Positions 28,304-40,668 of a stretch of DNA of 64,000 nucleotides are shown piece after piece (the stretch's first letter is position 1; each line of letters begins with the position of its first letter). This DNA comes from an uncultured bacterium. Lineage in GTDB: Bacteria > Pseudomonadota > Alphaproteobacteria > Rhodospirillales > Rhodospirillaceae. The notes beneath the pieces are model-generated. The model searched no databases. It was not told where the DNA came from and saw nothing but the letters and a program-made list of their open reading frames with translations. The translations under genes were made by a program, and so were the position numbers. The DNA lies in the NCBI GenBank assembly GCA_903888485.1, contig CAISTS010000005.1:52842-116841 (forward strand), read 5' to 3'.

Positions 28304-29728
28304 GTGAAAAGTCTGGAAGAATCGGCCGTCGATCAGGCTGAATGGGATCGCGTTAAAACGCGCCTCAAACAAGAATTCGGCGAGTCAGCGTTCAAGAGCT
28401 GGGTGACCCCCATCACCGTCGCCACTTTCCGCAATGGCGAAGTCGAGCTCGCCGTGCCGACCCGATTCATGCGCGACTGGATCACCACGCATTACGCCGA
28501 ACGCATCCGCACGCTTTGGAACGGCGAAAACCCTTCCGTCCGTAAGATTACTTTGAAGGTCGAAGCTGCGCGCCAGGCGGAAGCTGCGCGCGAGAAAGCT
28601 GCATCCGGCGTCGTTGCGAAACCGGTCGGCGCTGTGCGCGCGCCTGCGCGTCCCTTGGGCACACCGGCCCAGGCGCAAGGTTTCGCCGCGCAAACGGGCG
28701 CGGATTTTTCAGCGCCGCTTGATGTGCGCTACGTCTTCGAGAACTTCGTCGTCGGCAAGCCCAACGAATTCGCCTATGCGGCCGCCAAGCGCGTCGCCGA
28801 ATCTGACCAGGTCAGCTTCAATCCGCTGTTCCTTTATGGCGGCGTCGGTCTTGGCAAGACCCACCTGATGCACGCGATCGCCTGGGAGATCCGCAACCGC
28901 ACGCCCCAGAGAAAAGTCGTCTATCTCTCGGCCGAAAAGTTCATGTACTCGTTCGTGCGCGCGCTTCGGAACCAGGACATGGTCTCCTTCAAGGAGCAGT
29001 TCCGCACCGTCGACGTGCTGATGATCGACGATGTGCAGTTCATCGCCGGCAAGGACGCGACCCAGGAAGAGTTTTTCCACACCTTCAACGCGCTCGTCGA
29101 CCAGGGCCGCCAGATCGTGCTTTCGGCCGACAAGTCGCCTTCGAACCTCGAGGAAATCGGCGACCGCCTGCGCTCGCGCCTGTCGTCGGGCCTTGTCGCC
29201 GACCTGCATCCAACCACTTTCGAGCTGCGCCTCGGCATCCTCGACGCCAAGGCCGAGCAGCTCGGTGTGCTCGTGCCGCAGAAGGTCAAGGAATTCCTCG
29301 CCCACAAGATCACCTCGAACGTGCGCGAACTAGAAGGCGCCTTGACGCGCCTCGTTGCCCACGTCCAGCTGGTCGGCGGATCGCTCACCCTCGAAGCTGC
29401 CCAGGAACTCCTGCAGGATCTGCTGCGCGCCCACGACCGGCGCCTGACCATGGAAGAGATCCAGAAGCGCGTGGCCGAACATTTCAAAATCCGCATCTCG
29501 GACATGAGCTCGGCGCGCCGCAGCCGCGCCGTCGCCCGGCCGCGCCAGGTGGCCATGTATCTCTCCAAGCAGCTGACTTCGCGTTCTCTGCCCGAGATCG
29601 GCCGCGCCTTTGGCGGGCGCGACCACACCACGGTGATGCATGCCGTGCGTAAAGTCGAAGAGCTGGTCAGGCTCGACACCGCCTTTGCCGAGGACGTCGA
29701 GCTGCTCACCCGCATGCTCGAAAGCTAA
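28304..29728 (+). CDS. dnaA: Chromosomal replication initiator DnaA
   Basis: A 474-residue initiator ATPase. Domain I (about 1-90) is followed by a linker rich in Ala/Pro. The AAA+ core has Walker A GGVGLGKT at 179-186, Walker B LMIDDVQF and the sensor 2 region. The DNA-binding domain IV carries the signature GRAFGGRDHTTVMHAVRKVE. The start is GTG 28304, preceded by CAGGGGGA. dnaN follows after 214 bp. Confidence 0.97.
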   Translation: MKSLEESAVDQAEWDRVKTRLKQEFGESAFKSWVTPITVATFRNGEVELAVPTRFMRDWITTHYAERIRTLWNGENPSVRKITLKVEAARQAEAAREKAASGVVAKPVGAVRAPARPLGTPAQAQGFAAQTGADFSAPLDVRYVFENFVVGKPNEFAYAAAKRVAESDQVSFNPLFLYGGVGLGKTHLMHAIAWEIRNRTPQRKVVYLSAEKFMYSFVRALRNQDMVSFKEQFRTVDVLMIDDVQFIAGKDATQEEFFHTFNALVDQGRQIVLSADKSPSNLEEIGDRLRSRLSSGLVADLHPTTFELRLGILDAKAEQLGVLVPQKVKEFLAHKITSNVRELEGALTRLVAHVQLVGGSLTLEAAQELLQDLLRAHDRRLTMEEIQKRVAEHFKIRISDMSSARRSRAVARPRQVAMYLSKQLTSRSLPEIGRAFGGRDHTTVMHAVRKVEELVRLDTAFAEDVELLTRMLES

Positions 29729-29748
29729 GACTTAAGCTGCGGATTCCA

Positions 29749-29789
29749 CGTGCTTTCCGGGGCCTTCTGGGGCCCCGTCCGCACGTTTT
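29749..29789 (+). terminator. Intrinsic terminator candidate after dnaA
   Basis: A nested hairpin starts 20 bp after the dnaA stop: outer CGTGC/GCACG at 29749-29753 and 29781-29785, inner GGGGCC/GGCCCC at 29759-29764 and 29771-29776, followed by TTTT. The T tract is short, so termination may be partial, allowing some read-through into dnaN. Confidence 0.5.
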
Positions 29790-29831
29790 CCCCTGTATAC
29801 GCGCGCGCGGGTCTGGTTATACTCAGAGCCC

Positions 29832-29858
29832 TTTTCGTGGGGTCGGCCCCCGCGAAAA
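29832..29858 (+). promoter_or_regulatory. Strong hairpin in the dnaN leader
   Basis: TTTTCGTGGGG pairs with CCCCGCGAAAA around a five-base loop, 11 bp with one T-G pair, ending 84 bp before the dnaN start. No T tract follows it on the plus strand, so it is more likely a leader structure than a terminator. A TATACT at 29818-29823 could be a -10 element just upstream. Confidence 0.4.
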
Positions 29859-29942
29859 TCGTGGGCGGAGGGGGAATTTCCGCATCTTCACGGCAGGGAC
29901 TCGGGGCCGGCTTGTCGCGAACCAAATAAGATCACAAGACAC

Positions 29943-31061
29943 ATGAAACTCATCATCGAGCGGGCTGCTCTCCTCAAATCGCTGGGTCACGTGCAAAGCG
30001 TGGTGGAGCGCCGCAATACCATTCCAATCCTGTCCAACGTGCGTCTCGACGCGGCCAAGGGCCAGCTGTCGCTTCATGCCACCGACATGGACATCGAAAT
30101 CGCCGAAAGCACCTCGGCTGAAGTCGCCAAGAGTGGCGCGACCACCGTGCCGGCGCACACGCTCTACGACATCGTGCGCAAGTTGCCTGACGGCGCCCAA
30201 GTCGAAGTCAGCTCCTCGGCTGACGGCGGCCAGATCGCACTGGCTGCGGGGCGTTCGCGCTTCAACCTCGCCTCACTGCCGGTCGAAGACTTCCCGGCCA
30301 TGACCGACGGCGACCTCACACATACCTTCAAGCTTGCTGCGGGCGATCTGCGCGGGCTTATCGACCGCACGCGTTTTGCCATCTCCACCGAGGAAACCCG
30401 CTATTACCTGAACGGCATCTACCTGCACGCCGCCAAGAGCGAGAAGGTCGCGGTCTTGCGCGCTGTTGCCACCGACGGCCATCGCCTGGCGCGTGTCGAG
30501 CTGCCGCTGCCGGACGGCGCTGCCGGAATGCCGGGCGTGATCGTGCCGCGCAAAGCCGTGATCGAAGTGCGCAAGCTAATCGAAGAGACCGAAGGCGACA
30601 TCACGATCTCGCTCTCGGATTCGAAGATTCGCTTTGGTTTTGACAATGTCGCGCTGACGTCCAAGCTTATCGACGGCACCTTCCCCGATTACGAACGCGT
30701 TATCCCGACGGGCAACGACAAGGTGCTCGAAGCCGAGCGCAAGCCCCTGTTCGACGCGGTCGACCGCGTCTCGGCCATCAGCTCGGAGAAGTCGCGGTCC
30801 ATCAAGATGAACTGCGAAAAGGGCCTGATCACGCTTTCGGCCTCGAGCCCCGAAGCGGGCAGCGCGGTTGAAGAGGTCGAGGCGCGCTATGGCGCGGGTC
30901 ATCTCGAGATCGGATTCAATTCCCGGTATCTGCTCGAGATCCTGGGCCAGATCGAAGGCGACGCGGCGCGCTTCACCATGGCCGACGCGGCCTCACCCAC
31001 CGTCATCCGCGACGTGGCCGACGGTTCGGCGATGTACGTCCTGATGCCGATGCGGGTGTGA
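29943..31061 (+). CDS. dnaN: DNA polymerase III sliding clamp (beta subunit)
   Basis: A 372-residue beta clamp that dimerises around DNA and tethers polymerase III. It starts MKLIIERAALLKSLGHVQSV, contains the NTIPILSNVRLDA segment, and ends with the standard YVLMPMRV clamp terminus. Three repeats of about 120 residues are as expected. The TGA stop overlaps the GTG of recF (GTGA), so the two are translationally coupled. Confidence 0.97.
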   Translation: MKLIIERAALLKSLGHVQSVVERRNTIPILSNVRLDAAKGQLSLHATDMDIEIAESTSAEVAKSGATTVPAHTLYDIVRKLPDGAQVEVSSSADGGQIALAAGRSRFNLASLPVEDFPAMTDGDLTHTFKLAAGDLRGLIDRTRFAISTEETRYYLNGIYLHAAKSEKVAVLRAVATDGHRLARVELPLPDGAAGMPGVIVPRKAVIEVRKLIEETEGDITISLSDSKIRFGFDNVALTSKLIDGTFPDYERVIPTGNDKVLEAERKPLFDAVDRVSAISSEKSRSIKMNCEKGLITLSASSPEAGSAVEEVEARYGAGHLEIGFNSRYLLEILGQIEGDAARFTMADAASPTVIRDVADGSAMYVLMPMRV

Positions 31062-32275
31062 GCGGCAGCTTCAATCCCCAAGTCTTTGCAGCAAGCGCCG
31101 AAGCCGCCGCCGGTCTCGGCGCTTCGGCCCGTGTCGCGATCACCAAAGTCACGCTGACCGACGTGCGCTCCTATGCGCACCTGCGCCTCGAGACGGGTCC
31201 GGGCCCCGTCGTGCTCACCGGTGCCAACGGCGCCGGCAAAACCAACCTTCTCGAAGCCCTGTCGTTCCTGGCCCCCGGCCGCGGCCTGCGCGGTGTACGC
31301 TTGGCTCAGGTGGGACGCCAGCGCGCCGCAGGTGTTGTCGCGGTCGTGCCGGCCACCATACCGTGGGCGGTCGCCGTGACCTTGTCGACACCCGACGGTC
31401 CCGTCGAAATGGGCACCGGGCTCGCCGCAGGGACATCCGAAAGACGCACCATCCACATCAATGGCCAGCCGGCCAAAGGCGGCGCGGCCATGGCGCGCCA
31501 TGTAGGCGTGCTCTGGCTCACACCGGCAATGGACCGGCTGTTTGTCGATGGTCCCGCCGCGCGCCGCAAATTCCTCGATCGCCTGGTCACGGCATTCGAC
31601 GCCGATCATGCGGGCCGCATCGCCGCTTACGAGCACGCCTATCGCCAGCGCCTTCGGCTCATGCGGGACGGTGGCGGCGACGCACCTTGGTTTGCGGCCC
31701 TCGAAGACACCATGGCGCGGCACGGCATTGCCCTGGCCGCGGGGCGGCATGACGTCGTGGCGCGCCTCAACCGCGATCTGGCCGCGGCGAAGGGCCCATT
31801 CCCCGCGGCCTCCCTTGCCCTTGTCGGCAGTGTGGATACCTGGCTTGCCCAGATGCCGGCGGTGGACACCGAGGACGCCATGCGCCGCAGCCTCTGGGAC
31901 GAGCGCCGCGGCGTGGTTGGCGCTGGTGCGGGGCCGCACCGTTCCGACCTCGGTGTTGCCATGAGCGCACCAGGCCATCCCTCCCACGGCCAGCCCGCGG
32001 CGCTATGCTCCACCGGCGAGCAGAAGGCGCTGCTAATCTCCATCCTGCTGGCCCAGGCCCGCCTGCAGCGTGCCCGCCGCGGTCATGCGCCGATCCTGCT
32101 TCTGGACGAGGTTGCGGCCCATCTGGACCCGGCGCGCAGGGCTGCTTTGTTCGCCGAAATCCTGCGCTTGGGCGCCCAGGCCTGGATGACCGGAACCGAC
32201 GCCGCCCTGTTCGAGGGGCTCGGGGAATCCGCCGAGTTTTTCAACGTTGAAAATGGGCAGATTTTGCGTCGATAA
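31058..32275 (+). CDS. recF: DNA replication and repair protein RecF
   Basis: A 405-residue SMC-like ATPase that loads RecA at gaps. Walker A is TGANGAGKTNLLEAL near residues 52-66, preceded by the usual LTDVRSYAHLRLE. The ABC signature region is CSTGEQKALLISILLAQARL and Walker B is ILLLDEVAAHLDPARR. The N-terminus has about 25 extra residues, and the start is GTG 31058, overlapping the dnaN stop. Confidence 0.95.
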   Translation: MSGSFNPQVFAASAEAAAGLGASARVAITKVTLTDVRSYAHLRLETGPGPVVLTGANGAGKTNLLEALSFLAPGRGLRGVRLAQVGRQRAAGVVAVVPATIPWAVAVTLSTPDGPVEMGTGLAAGTSERRTIHINGQPAKGGAAMARHVGVLWLTPAMDRLFVDGPAARRKFLDRLVTAFDADHAGRIAAYEHAYRQRLRLMRDGGGDAPWFAALEDTMARHGIALAAGRHDVVARLNRDLAAAKGPFPAASLALVGSVDTWLAQMPAVDTEDAMRRSLWDERRGVVGAGAGPHRSDLGVAMSAPGHPSHGQPAALCSTGEQKALLISILLAQARLQRARRGHAPILLLDEVAAHLDPARRAALFAEILRLGAQAWMTGTDAALFEGLGESAEFFNVENGQILRR

Positions 32276-32319
32276 GTGTGCACTTAAGCCCCGGAAATCC
32301 TATATAATATTCACGTTAA

Positions 32320-34824
<2,505 letters not shown>

Positions 34825-34826
34825 AT

Positions 34827-35972
34827 TTGCCGGGGGTCTCCACCACCGAGCCTTTCAAGGAACTGTTCAGCCGGGCCCTGGTCGAAAACATGGCGCGGCA
34901 CATCAGCCATGTCTGGAAAGGCTTCGATGCGGCGGCTTTCACCGCAGCGGCGTTGAAGGACTTCAAGACCCTCGAACTTAAGGCCCGCGCCAATCAAATC
35001 GCCGGGGCGCTGGGTGCAACGCTGCCCAGGGACGTTCCGCGCGCGCTCAAGATCCTCACCGCAACCTTACGTCCGCTGGATAAGGCAGGTCAGCCGGTCG
35101 AGGATGCCAGCAAGGGCCTCGCCGGCTGGGCCATCTGGCCCATGGGCGAATACGCGGCGCAGAACGGCCTTGCGCATCCCGAAGAGTCCCTTGAAGCATT
35201 ACGCGCCTTCACCATCCGCAGCACCAGCGAGTTCGCCATTCGGCCCTTCCTGGTGAAGCATCCCAAGAAGACACTGGCGACACTGAAGGCTTGGGCGAAG
35301 GATCAGAACGAACATGTAAGGCGTCTCGTATCGGAAGGTTCGCGCCCGCGCCTGCCGTGGGGCTTGCGCCTCAAGGACTTTGTCCGCGATCCCAAACCGA
35401 TCCTACCGCTGCTCGAAGCGCTGAAAGACGATCCCTCGGAATATGTGCGCCGCTCCGTCGCCAATTCCCTCAACGACATCGCCAAGGATCACCCCGACCT
35501 GGTGGCAGATATCGCCAAGCGGTGGCTCAAGGGTGCCTCGAAGGACCGCGCGCGGCTTGTACGCCATGCGTGCCGGTCGTTGATCAAAGCAGGACACACA
35601 AAGACGCTGGCGTCGTTGGGCTATAACTCAAAACCAGCGGTCAAGCTGACGCGCTTTGCGCTAACCACGCCGGCAGTGGATTACGGCACGCATGCGGCTT
35701 TTGCGCTCGAATTGAGAAGCACCAGCGCCCTGCCGCAGAACATCGTGCTCGACTATGTCGTGCATCACCGCAAGAAGAGCGGCGAGACCTCGCCCAAGGT
35801 CTTCAAGTGGAAAACGCTGGTGCTGGAGCCCAAGCAGGAACTGCGGCTCGAACGCCGTCACGCCATCCGGCCCATCACCACGCGCGTCTATTACCCCGGC
35901 AAGCACCGCATCGAAGTGCTCATCAACGGCCGCGTCAGCGGCGGCGGCGAGTTCAATTTGAAGATGGCTTAG
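34827..35972 (+). CDS. alkC: AlkC-type DNA glycosylase with C-terminal Ig-like domain
   Basis: A 381-residue HEAT-like-repeat DNA glycosylase for alkylated bases such as 3-methyladenine and 3-methylcytosine. The start EPFKELFSRALVENMARHI and the core HVRRLVSEGSRPRLPWGLRL, then YVRRSVANSLNDIAKDHPDL, match AlkC as I remember it. Residues from about 285 form a beta-rich domain (VKLTRFALTTPAVDYGTH to the end) like the Ig-like domain fused to the characterised Pseudomonas AlkC. The start is TTG 34827, chosen because the family N-terminus begins right there; it lies 2 bp after gyrB. No adaptive-response genes are nearby. Confidence 0.85.
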   Translation: MPGVSTTEPFKELFSRALVENMARHISHVWKGFDAAAFTAAALKDFKTLELKARANQIAGALGATLPRDVPRALKILTATLRPLDKAGQPVEDASKGLAGWAIWPMGEYAAQNGLAHPEESLEALRAFTIRSTSEFAIRPFLVKHPKKTLATLKAWAKDQNEHVRRLVSEGSRPRLPWGLRLKDFVRDPKPILPLLEALKDDPSEYVRRSVANSLNDIAKDHPDLVADIAKRWLKGASKDRARLVRHACRSLIKAGHTKTLASLGYNSKPAVKLTRFALTTPAVDYGTHAAFALELRSTSALPQNIVLDYVVHHRKKSGETSPKVFKWKTLVLEPKQELRLERRHAIRPITTRVYYPGKHRIEVLINGRVSGGGEFNLKMA

Positions 35973-36871
35973 GGGCAGGACTTCCAGAAGTCCAAGAGCA
36001 TCGCCGTCGTCTCGTTCGGCAGATGATCGATGAAGAAGTGTCCGCTCGGCAGGCTTGCCGTGCGCAAGTCCGTGCACCACTCGCGCCACAGCGCGGCGAC
36101 GTCGAATATCTGCGCCATGGCGCCTTGCGTGCCCCACACCGCGAGGGCTGGGCAGGTGATCTTCACCTTCCCGCGGTCGGCGGTATCGAAACCGAGGTCG
36201 TGCAGGATAGTCGCGCGGTAATCGGCGCAGGAGGCGTGGATCATGGCCGGGTCGCGCCAGCAGCGCCGGTACTCGGCCAACTGCTCTTCACTAAACAACG
36301 ATAGGGCCATGCCGCGGCCGGTGGTCGTGCCGAGGCTCCCTAGCATGCCTTCATAGAAGAAATCGGGATCGGCGCCGATCAGCTTCTCGGGCAAGGGTTC
36401 GGGCCGCGACAGGAAATACCAATGCCAATACCGTTGCGCCAACGCGCGGCTGACATCGGTCAGCGTGTTGTAGGTCGGCGCGATATCCATCACCACCATC
36501 GAGCGCACGGCACCGGGATGATCGAGTGCGAGGCGATGGGCAGTGCGCCCCCCGCGATCGTGGCCGACGAGATGGAACGCGGGAAAACCGAGCGCACGCA
36601 TCACCGCCACCTGATCGGCGGCCAAGGCGCGGAAGCTGTAGTTGGAAGAATCCGCGGTCGCATGCGGCTTCGAAGAGTCGCCATAACCGCGCAGGTCCGG
36701 GCACACCACGGTGTAGTCGCGCGCGAGCTGCGGCGCGACCTTGGCCCACATGGCGTGGGTCTGCGGGTAGCCGTGCAACAGCAGCACCGGCGCGCCGCTG
36801 CCGCCGATCACGCAATTGATGGTGACGCCGTCGCCGACATCAATCTGGCGGCGATCGAACCCGGCGAACAT
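35969..36871 (-). CDS. Alpha/beta hydrolase, fluoroacetate dehalogenase-like
   Basis: A 300-residue alpha/beta hydrolase. The nucleophile motif is GHDRGGRTAHRLAL, giving Asp105, Arg106 and Arg109. The cap holds YWHWYFL with His150 and Trp151, Tyr218 is in CADYRAT, Asp129 follows MVVMDIAPTY and the catalytic His278 is in PSGHFF. These correspond one for one to the catalytic triad, the two carboxylate-binding Arg and the His-Trp-Tyr halide pocket of characterised fluoroacetate dehalogenase. Other haloacid or epoxide activity is possible. It overlaps alkC by 4 bp at its 3' end and lies 2 bp after the H1-like gene. Confidence 0.8.
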   Translation of the reverse strand: MFAGFDRRQIDVGDGVTINCVIGGSGAPVLLLHGYPQTHAMWAKVAPQLARDYTVVCPDLRGYGDSSKPHATADSSNYSFRALAADQVAVMRALGFPAFHLVGHDRGGRTAHRLALDHPGAVRSMVVMDIAPTYNTLTDVSRALAQRYWHWYFLSRPEPLPEKLIGADPDFFYEGMLGSLGTTTGRGMALSLFSEEQLAEYRRCWRDPAMIHASCADYRATILHDLGFDTADRGKVKITCPALAVWGTQGAMAQIFDVAALWREWCTDLRTASLPSGHFFIDHLPNETTAMLLDFWKSCP

Positions 36872-36873
36872 GA

Positions 36874-37293
36874 TTACTCGTTCGAACTGTCTGATTGAAC
36901 GGTCTTGTCCGGGCGCACCGACAGCACCGTGCGGTCATCTTCGGTGTTCAGCGCCGCGACCGTGCGTCCGTGGTCTTCCCAGGTATCGGCGAATTCGCCG
37001 AGGGCTTGGCCGACAACTTGGTCTAAGGATTTGGCCATGCTGGAGCCAAGGGCTTTGAGGCGCTCCACAAGGCCGGGATCGACCTGCAGAATCAATTGTC
37101 CCGGAAGGCCGGCGAGCGGGCGCTTTTCACGCTTCGCGGACTTCCGGACCGGCTTCTTTACCGTCTTACGCGTCTTCGACGCCCCCGTGACGTGCGCCTT
37201 CGACTTTGTCGTAGCGCGCGTCTTCGACGCGACGCGCGCCGGTTTGCGTTTTGCTGTCTTTACTGGCTTCTTCGCCGCCTTCTTCTTAGCCAT
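36874..37293 (-). CDS. Histone H1-like basic protein with a ribbon-helix-helix-like C-terminus
   Basis: A 139-residue protein in two parts. Residues 1-58 are a Lys/Ala/Thr/Arg-rich tail (KKKAAKKPVKTAKRKPAR) like bacterial histone H1 homologues. Residues about 64-110 (QLILQVDPGLVERLKALG, then SLDQVVGQALGEFADTW) have the strand-helix-helix pattern of ribbon-helix-helix DNA-binding domains. The acidic C-terminus follows. It probably binds DNA, but whether as a repressor or a nucleoid protein is not readable. The start ATG 37293 has GAGGGAGC upstream; the hydrolase gene follows 2 bp later. Confidence 0.75.
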   Translation of the reverse strand: MAKKKAAKKPVKTAKRKPARVASKTRATTKSKAHVTGASKTRKTVKKPVRKSAKREKRPLAGLPGQLILQVDPGLVERLKALGSSMAKSLDQVVGQALGEFADTWEDHGRTVAALNTEDDRTVLSVRPDKTVQSDSSNE

Positions 37294-37410
37294 CGTGCTC
37301 CCTCACTCGTTAATGGACGGGCGGGATGTATTTACACGCCCTTAAACCGCCGCATTTAATCTGCATAAGCCACCATAAGGGGCTTCGAGTTTTGATGCTA
37401 CATCACCGCC

Positions 37411-39339
<1,929 letters not shown>

Positions 39340-39912
39340 GAATCGCGCAAGCCCGTTGCGGCCGGCGTTTGCACGCGCAATGGTACACTCAATGCTGATC
39401 GAATATCTACTGAGGGTAGTAAAATCATACCTTTTTTTGAAACTTTCTTACTAATTTTGGAAGAATACCCCGCCGGGGCCAGTTAATGACCCCACTCTCT
39501 ATGGGACTATATAAGAAACTGAATTTGTTTCAGAAATCCCCACCCATGGGGGCTTGCTGCCAGGCCACCGCCTAAGGATTGAACAGGGCCACGAGCGATC
39601 GTGATGCAATTGACCGAATCTTCGCAAGATTCGGCCTCTCTAGGGTCCACGCGGGGCAATTTTATTTTTGTTGCCACCCTGGACCCCGATTCAAATAATC
39701 CGCTCCGCCATAAGGACCGCTTGTGGAGACCACGGTCCACCCCGGGACGAAGGATATCGTCCATGACCTCCGAGAAGTGGCGGTCATCAATAAATCCGGA
39801 ACGGAATAAGGCGACACTTTCCGGAATCGAGCACAGGGAACACTGAGATAAGCCGGGCGTTGCATCCCGGTGGGTAGCGTCTGTGTTCGGTTTGGCTAGG
39901 GAAACGAAAAGT
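39340..39912. other. Non-coding, structured 573-bp spacer
   Basis: No credible gene is present between PBP1A and the SleB-type gene. The left part (39415-39540) is visibly richer in A and T than the surroundings. From 39614 there are five consecutive inverted repeats: CCGAATCTT/AAGATTCGG (39614-39634), GGGTCCA/TGGACCC with inner GGCAA/TTGCC (39643-39686), GGACGA/TCGTCC (39745-39762), TCCGGAA/TTCCGGA (39795-39825) and CCGGG/CCCGG (39853-39870). They lie in what should be the leader of the downstream gene, or a separate RNA. Confidence 0.5.
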
Positions 39913-40668
39913 ATGACGTTGAACCACTCGTCCGTTCTGGTGCGCGCGTTTACCGCGCTGCTCTCACGTATGGCGCCCATTGCCCTGGGCGCCGTTCTCA
40001 TCCTTGCGCAGGTCAATCAGGCCCGCGCCGTTGATATTCCCGAAGACCTCCAAATCGATCTCGCCAGCATTGTCGTCTCCAAGGACGAACTGGTCTGCCT
40101 TGCCCTCAACGACTATTGGGAAGCCCGCAGCGAAACCATGGCCGGCCGCAATGCCGTGGCCCGCGTCGTTCTCAACCGCGCCATGGACCCGCGTTTCCCG
40201 TCGAACATCTGCGACGTGGTCAAGCAGTCCAAGGTCGCCGGCGACTCCCACCTTTGCCAATTCTCCTGGTACTGCGACGCCAAACACGACGTGCCCTACG
40301 AGGCCGATGCCTGGCGTACCTCGCTGAAGATCGCCTCCGCTGTGCTGCAGATCGACAGCTCGATCCCCGACCCCACCGGCGGCGCGCTCTGGTATCACGC
40401 CGATTTCGTCCGTCCGGTCTGGGCCGGCGAATACGAGACCACCACCATCATCGGCACCCACGTGTTCTATCGCGACCCCGAGCCGTCACGCAGCAAGGCC
40501 GCCGCCGCGCGCAAGCCGTTCATCCACCGCATGAATGCTTTCTCGGAATATGTGACGGCGAAGAACAACCAGAAGAAGAACTCGGCCGTTGCGGCCGTTT
40601 CAAGCAGCGTTTCGTCACCCATAGCGGTGCAACGCGGCCCCGCTCCGACGCAGCCACGCGCGCGCTGA
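39913..40668 (+). CDS. Cell wall hydrolase, SleB family (Hydrolase_2)
   Basis: A 251-residue secreted protein. The first about 39 residues are a long signal peptide ending in NQARA before VDIPED. The hydrolase core has ALNDYWEARSETMAGRNAVA with the catalytic-type Glu, VVLNRAMDPRFPSNICDVV and CQFSWYCD, the typical SleB/CwlJ-like signatures. The C-terminus is low-complexity, Ser/Ala-rich. It probably cleaves peptidoglycan in the periplasm. It follows the PBP1A gene after a structured spacer and overlaps the YgjP gene by 54 bp at its 3' end. Confidence 0.86.
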   Translation: MTLNHSSVLVRAFTALLSRMAPIALGAVLILAQVNQARAVDIPEDLQIDLASIVVSKDELVCLALNDYWEARSETMAGRNAVARVVLNRAMDPRFPSNICDVVKQSKVAGDSHLCQFSWYCDAKHDVPYEADAWRTSLKIASAVLQIDSSIPDPTGGALWYHADFVRPVWAGEYETTTIIGTHVFYRDPEPSRSKAAAARKPFIHRMNAFSEYVTAKNNQKKNSAVAAVSSSVSSPIAVQRGPAPTQPRAR

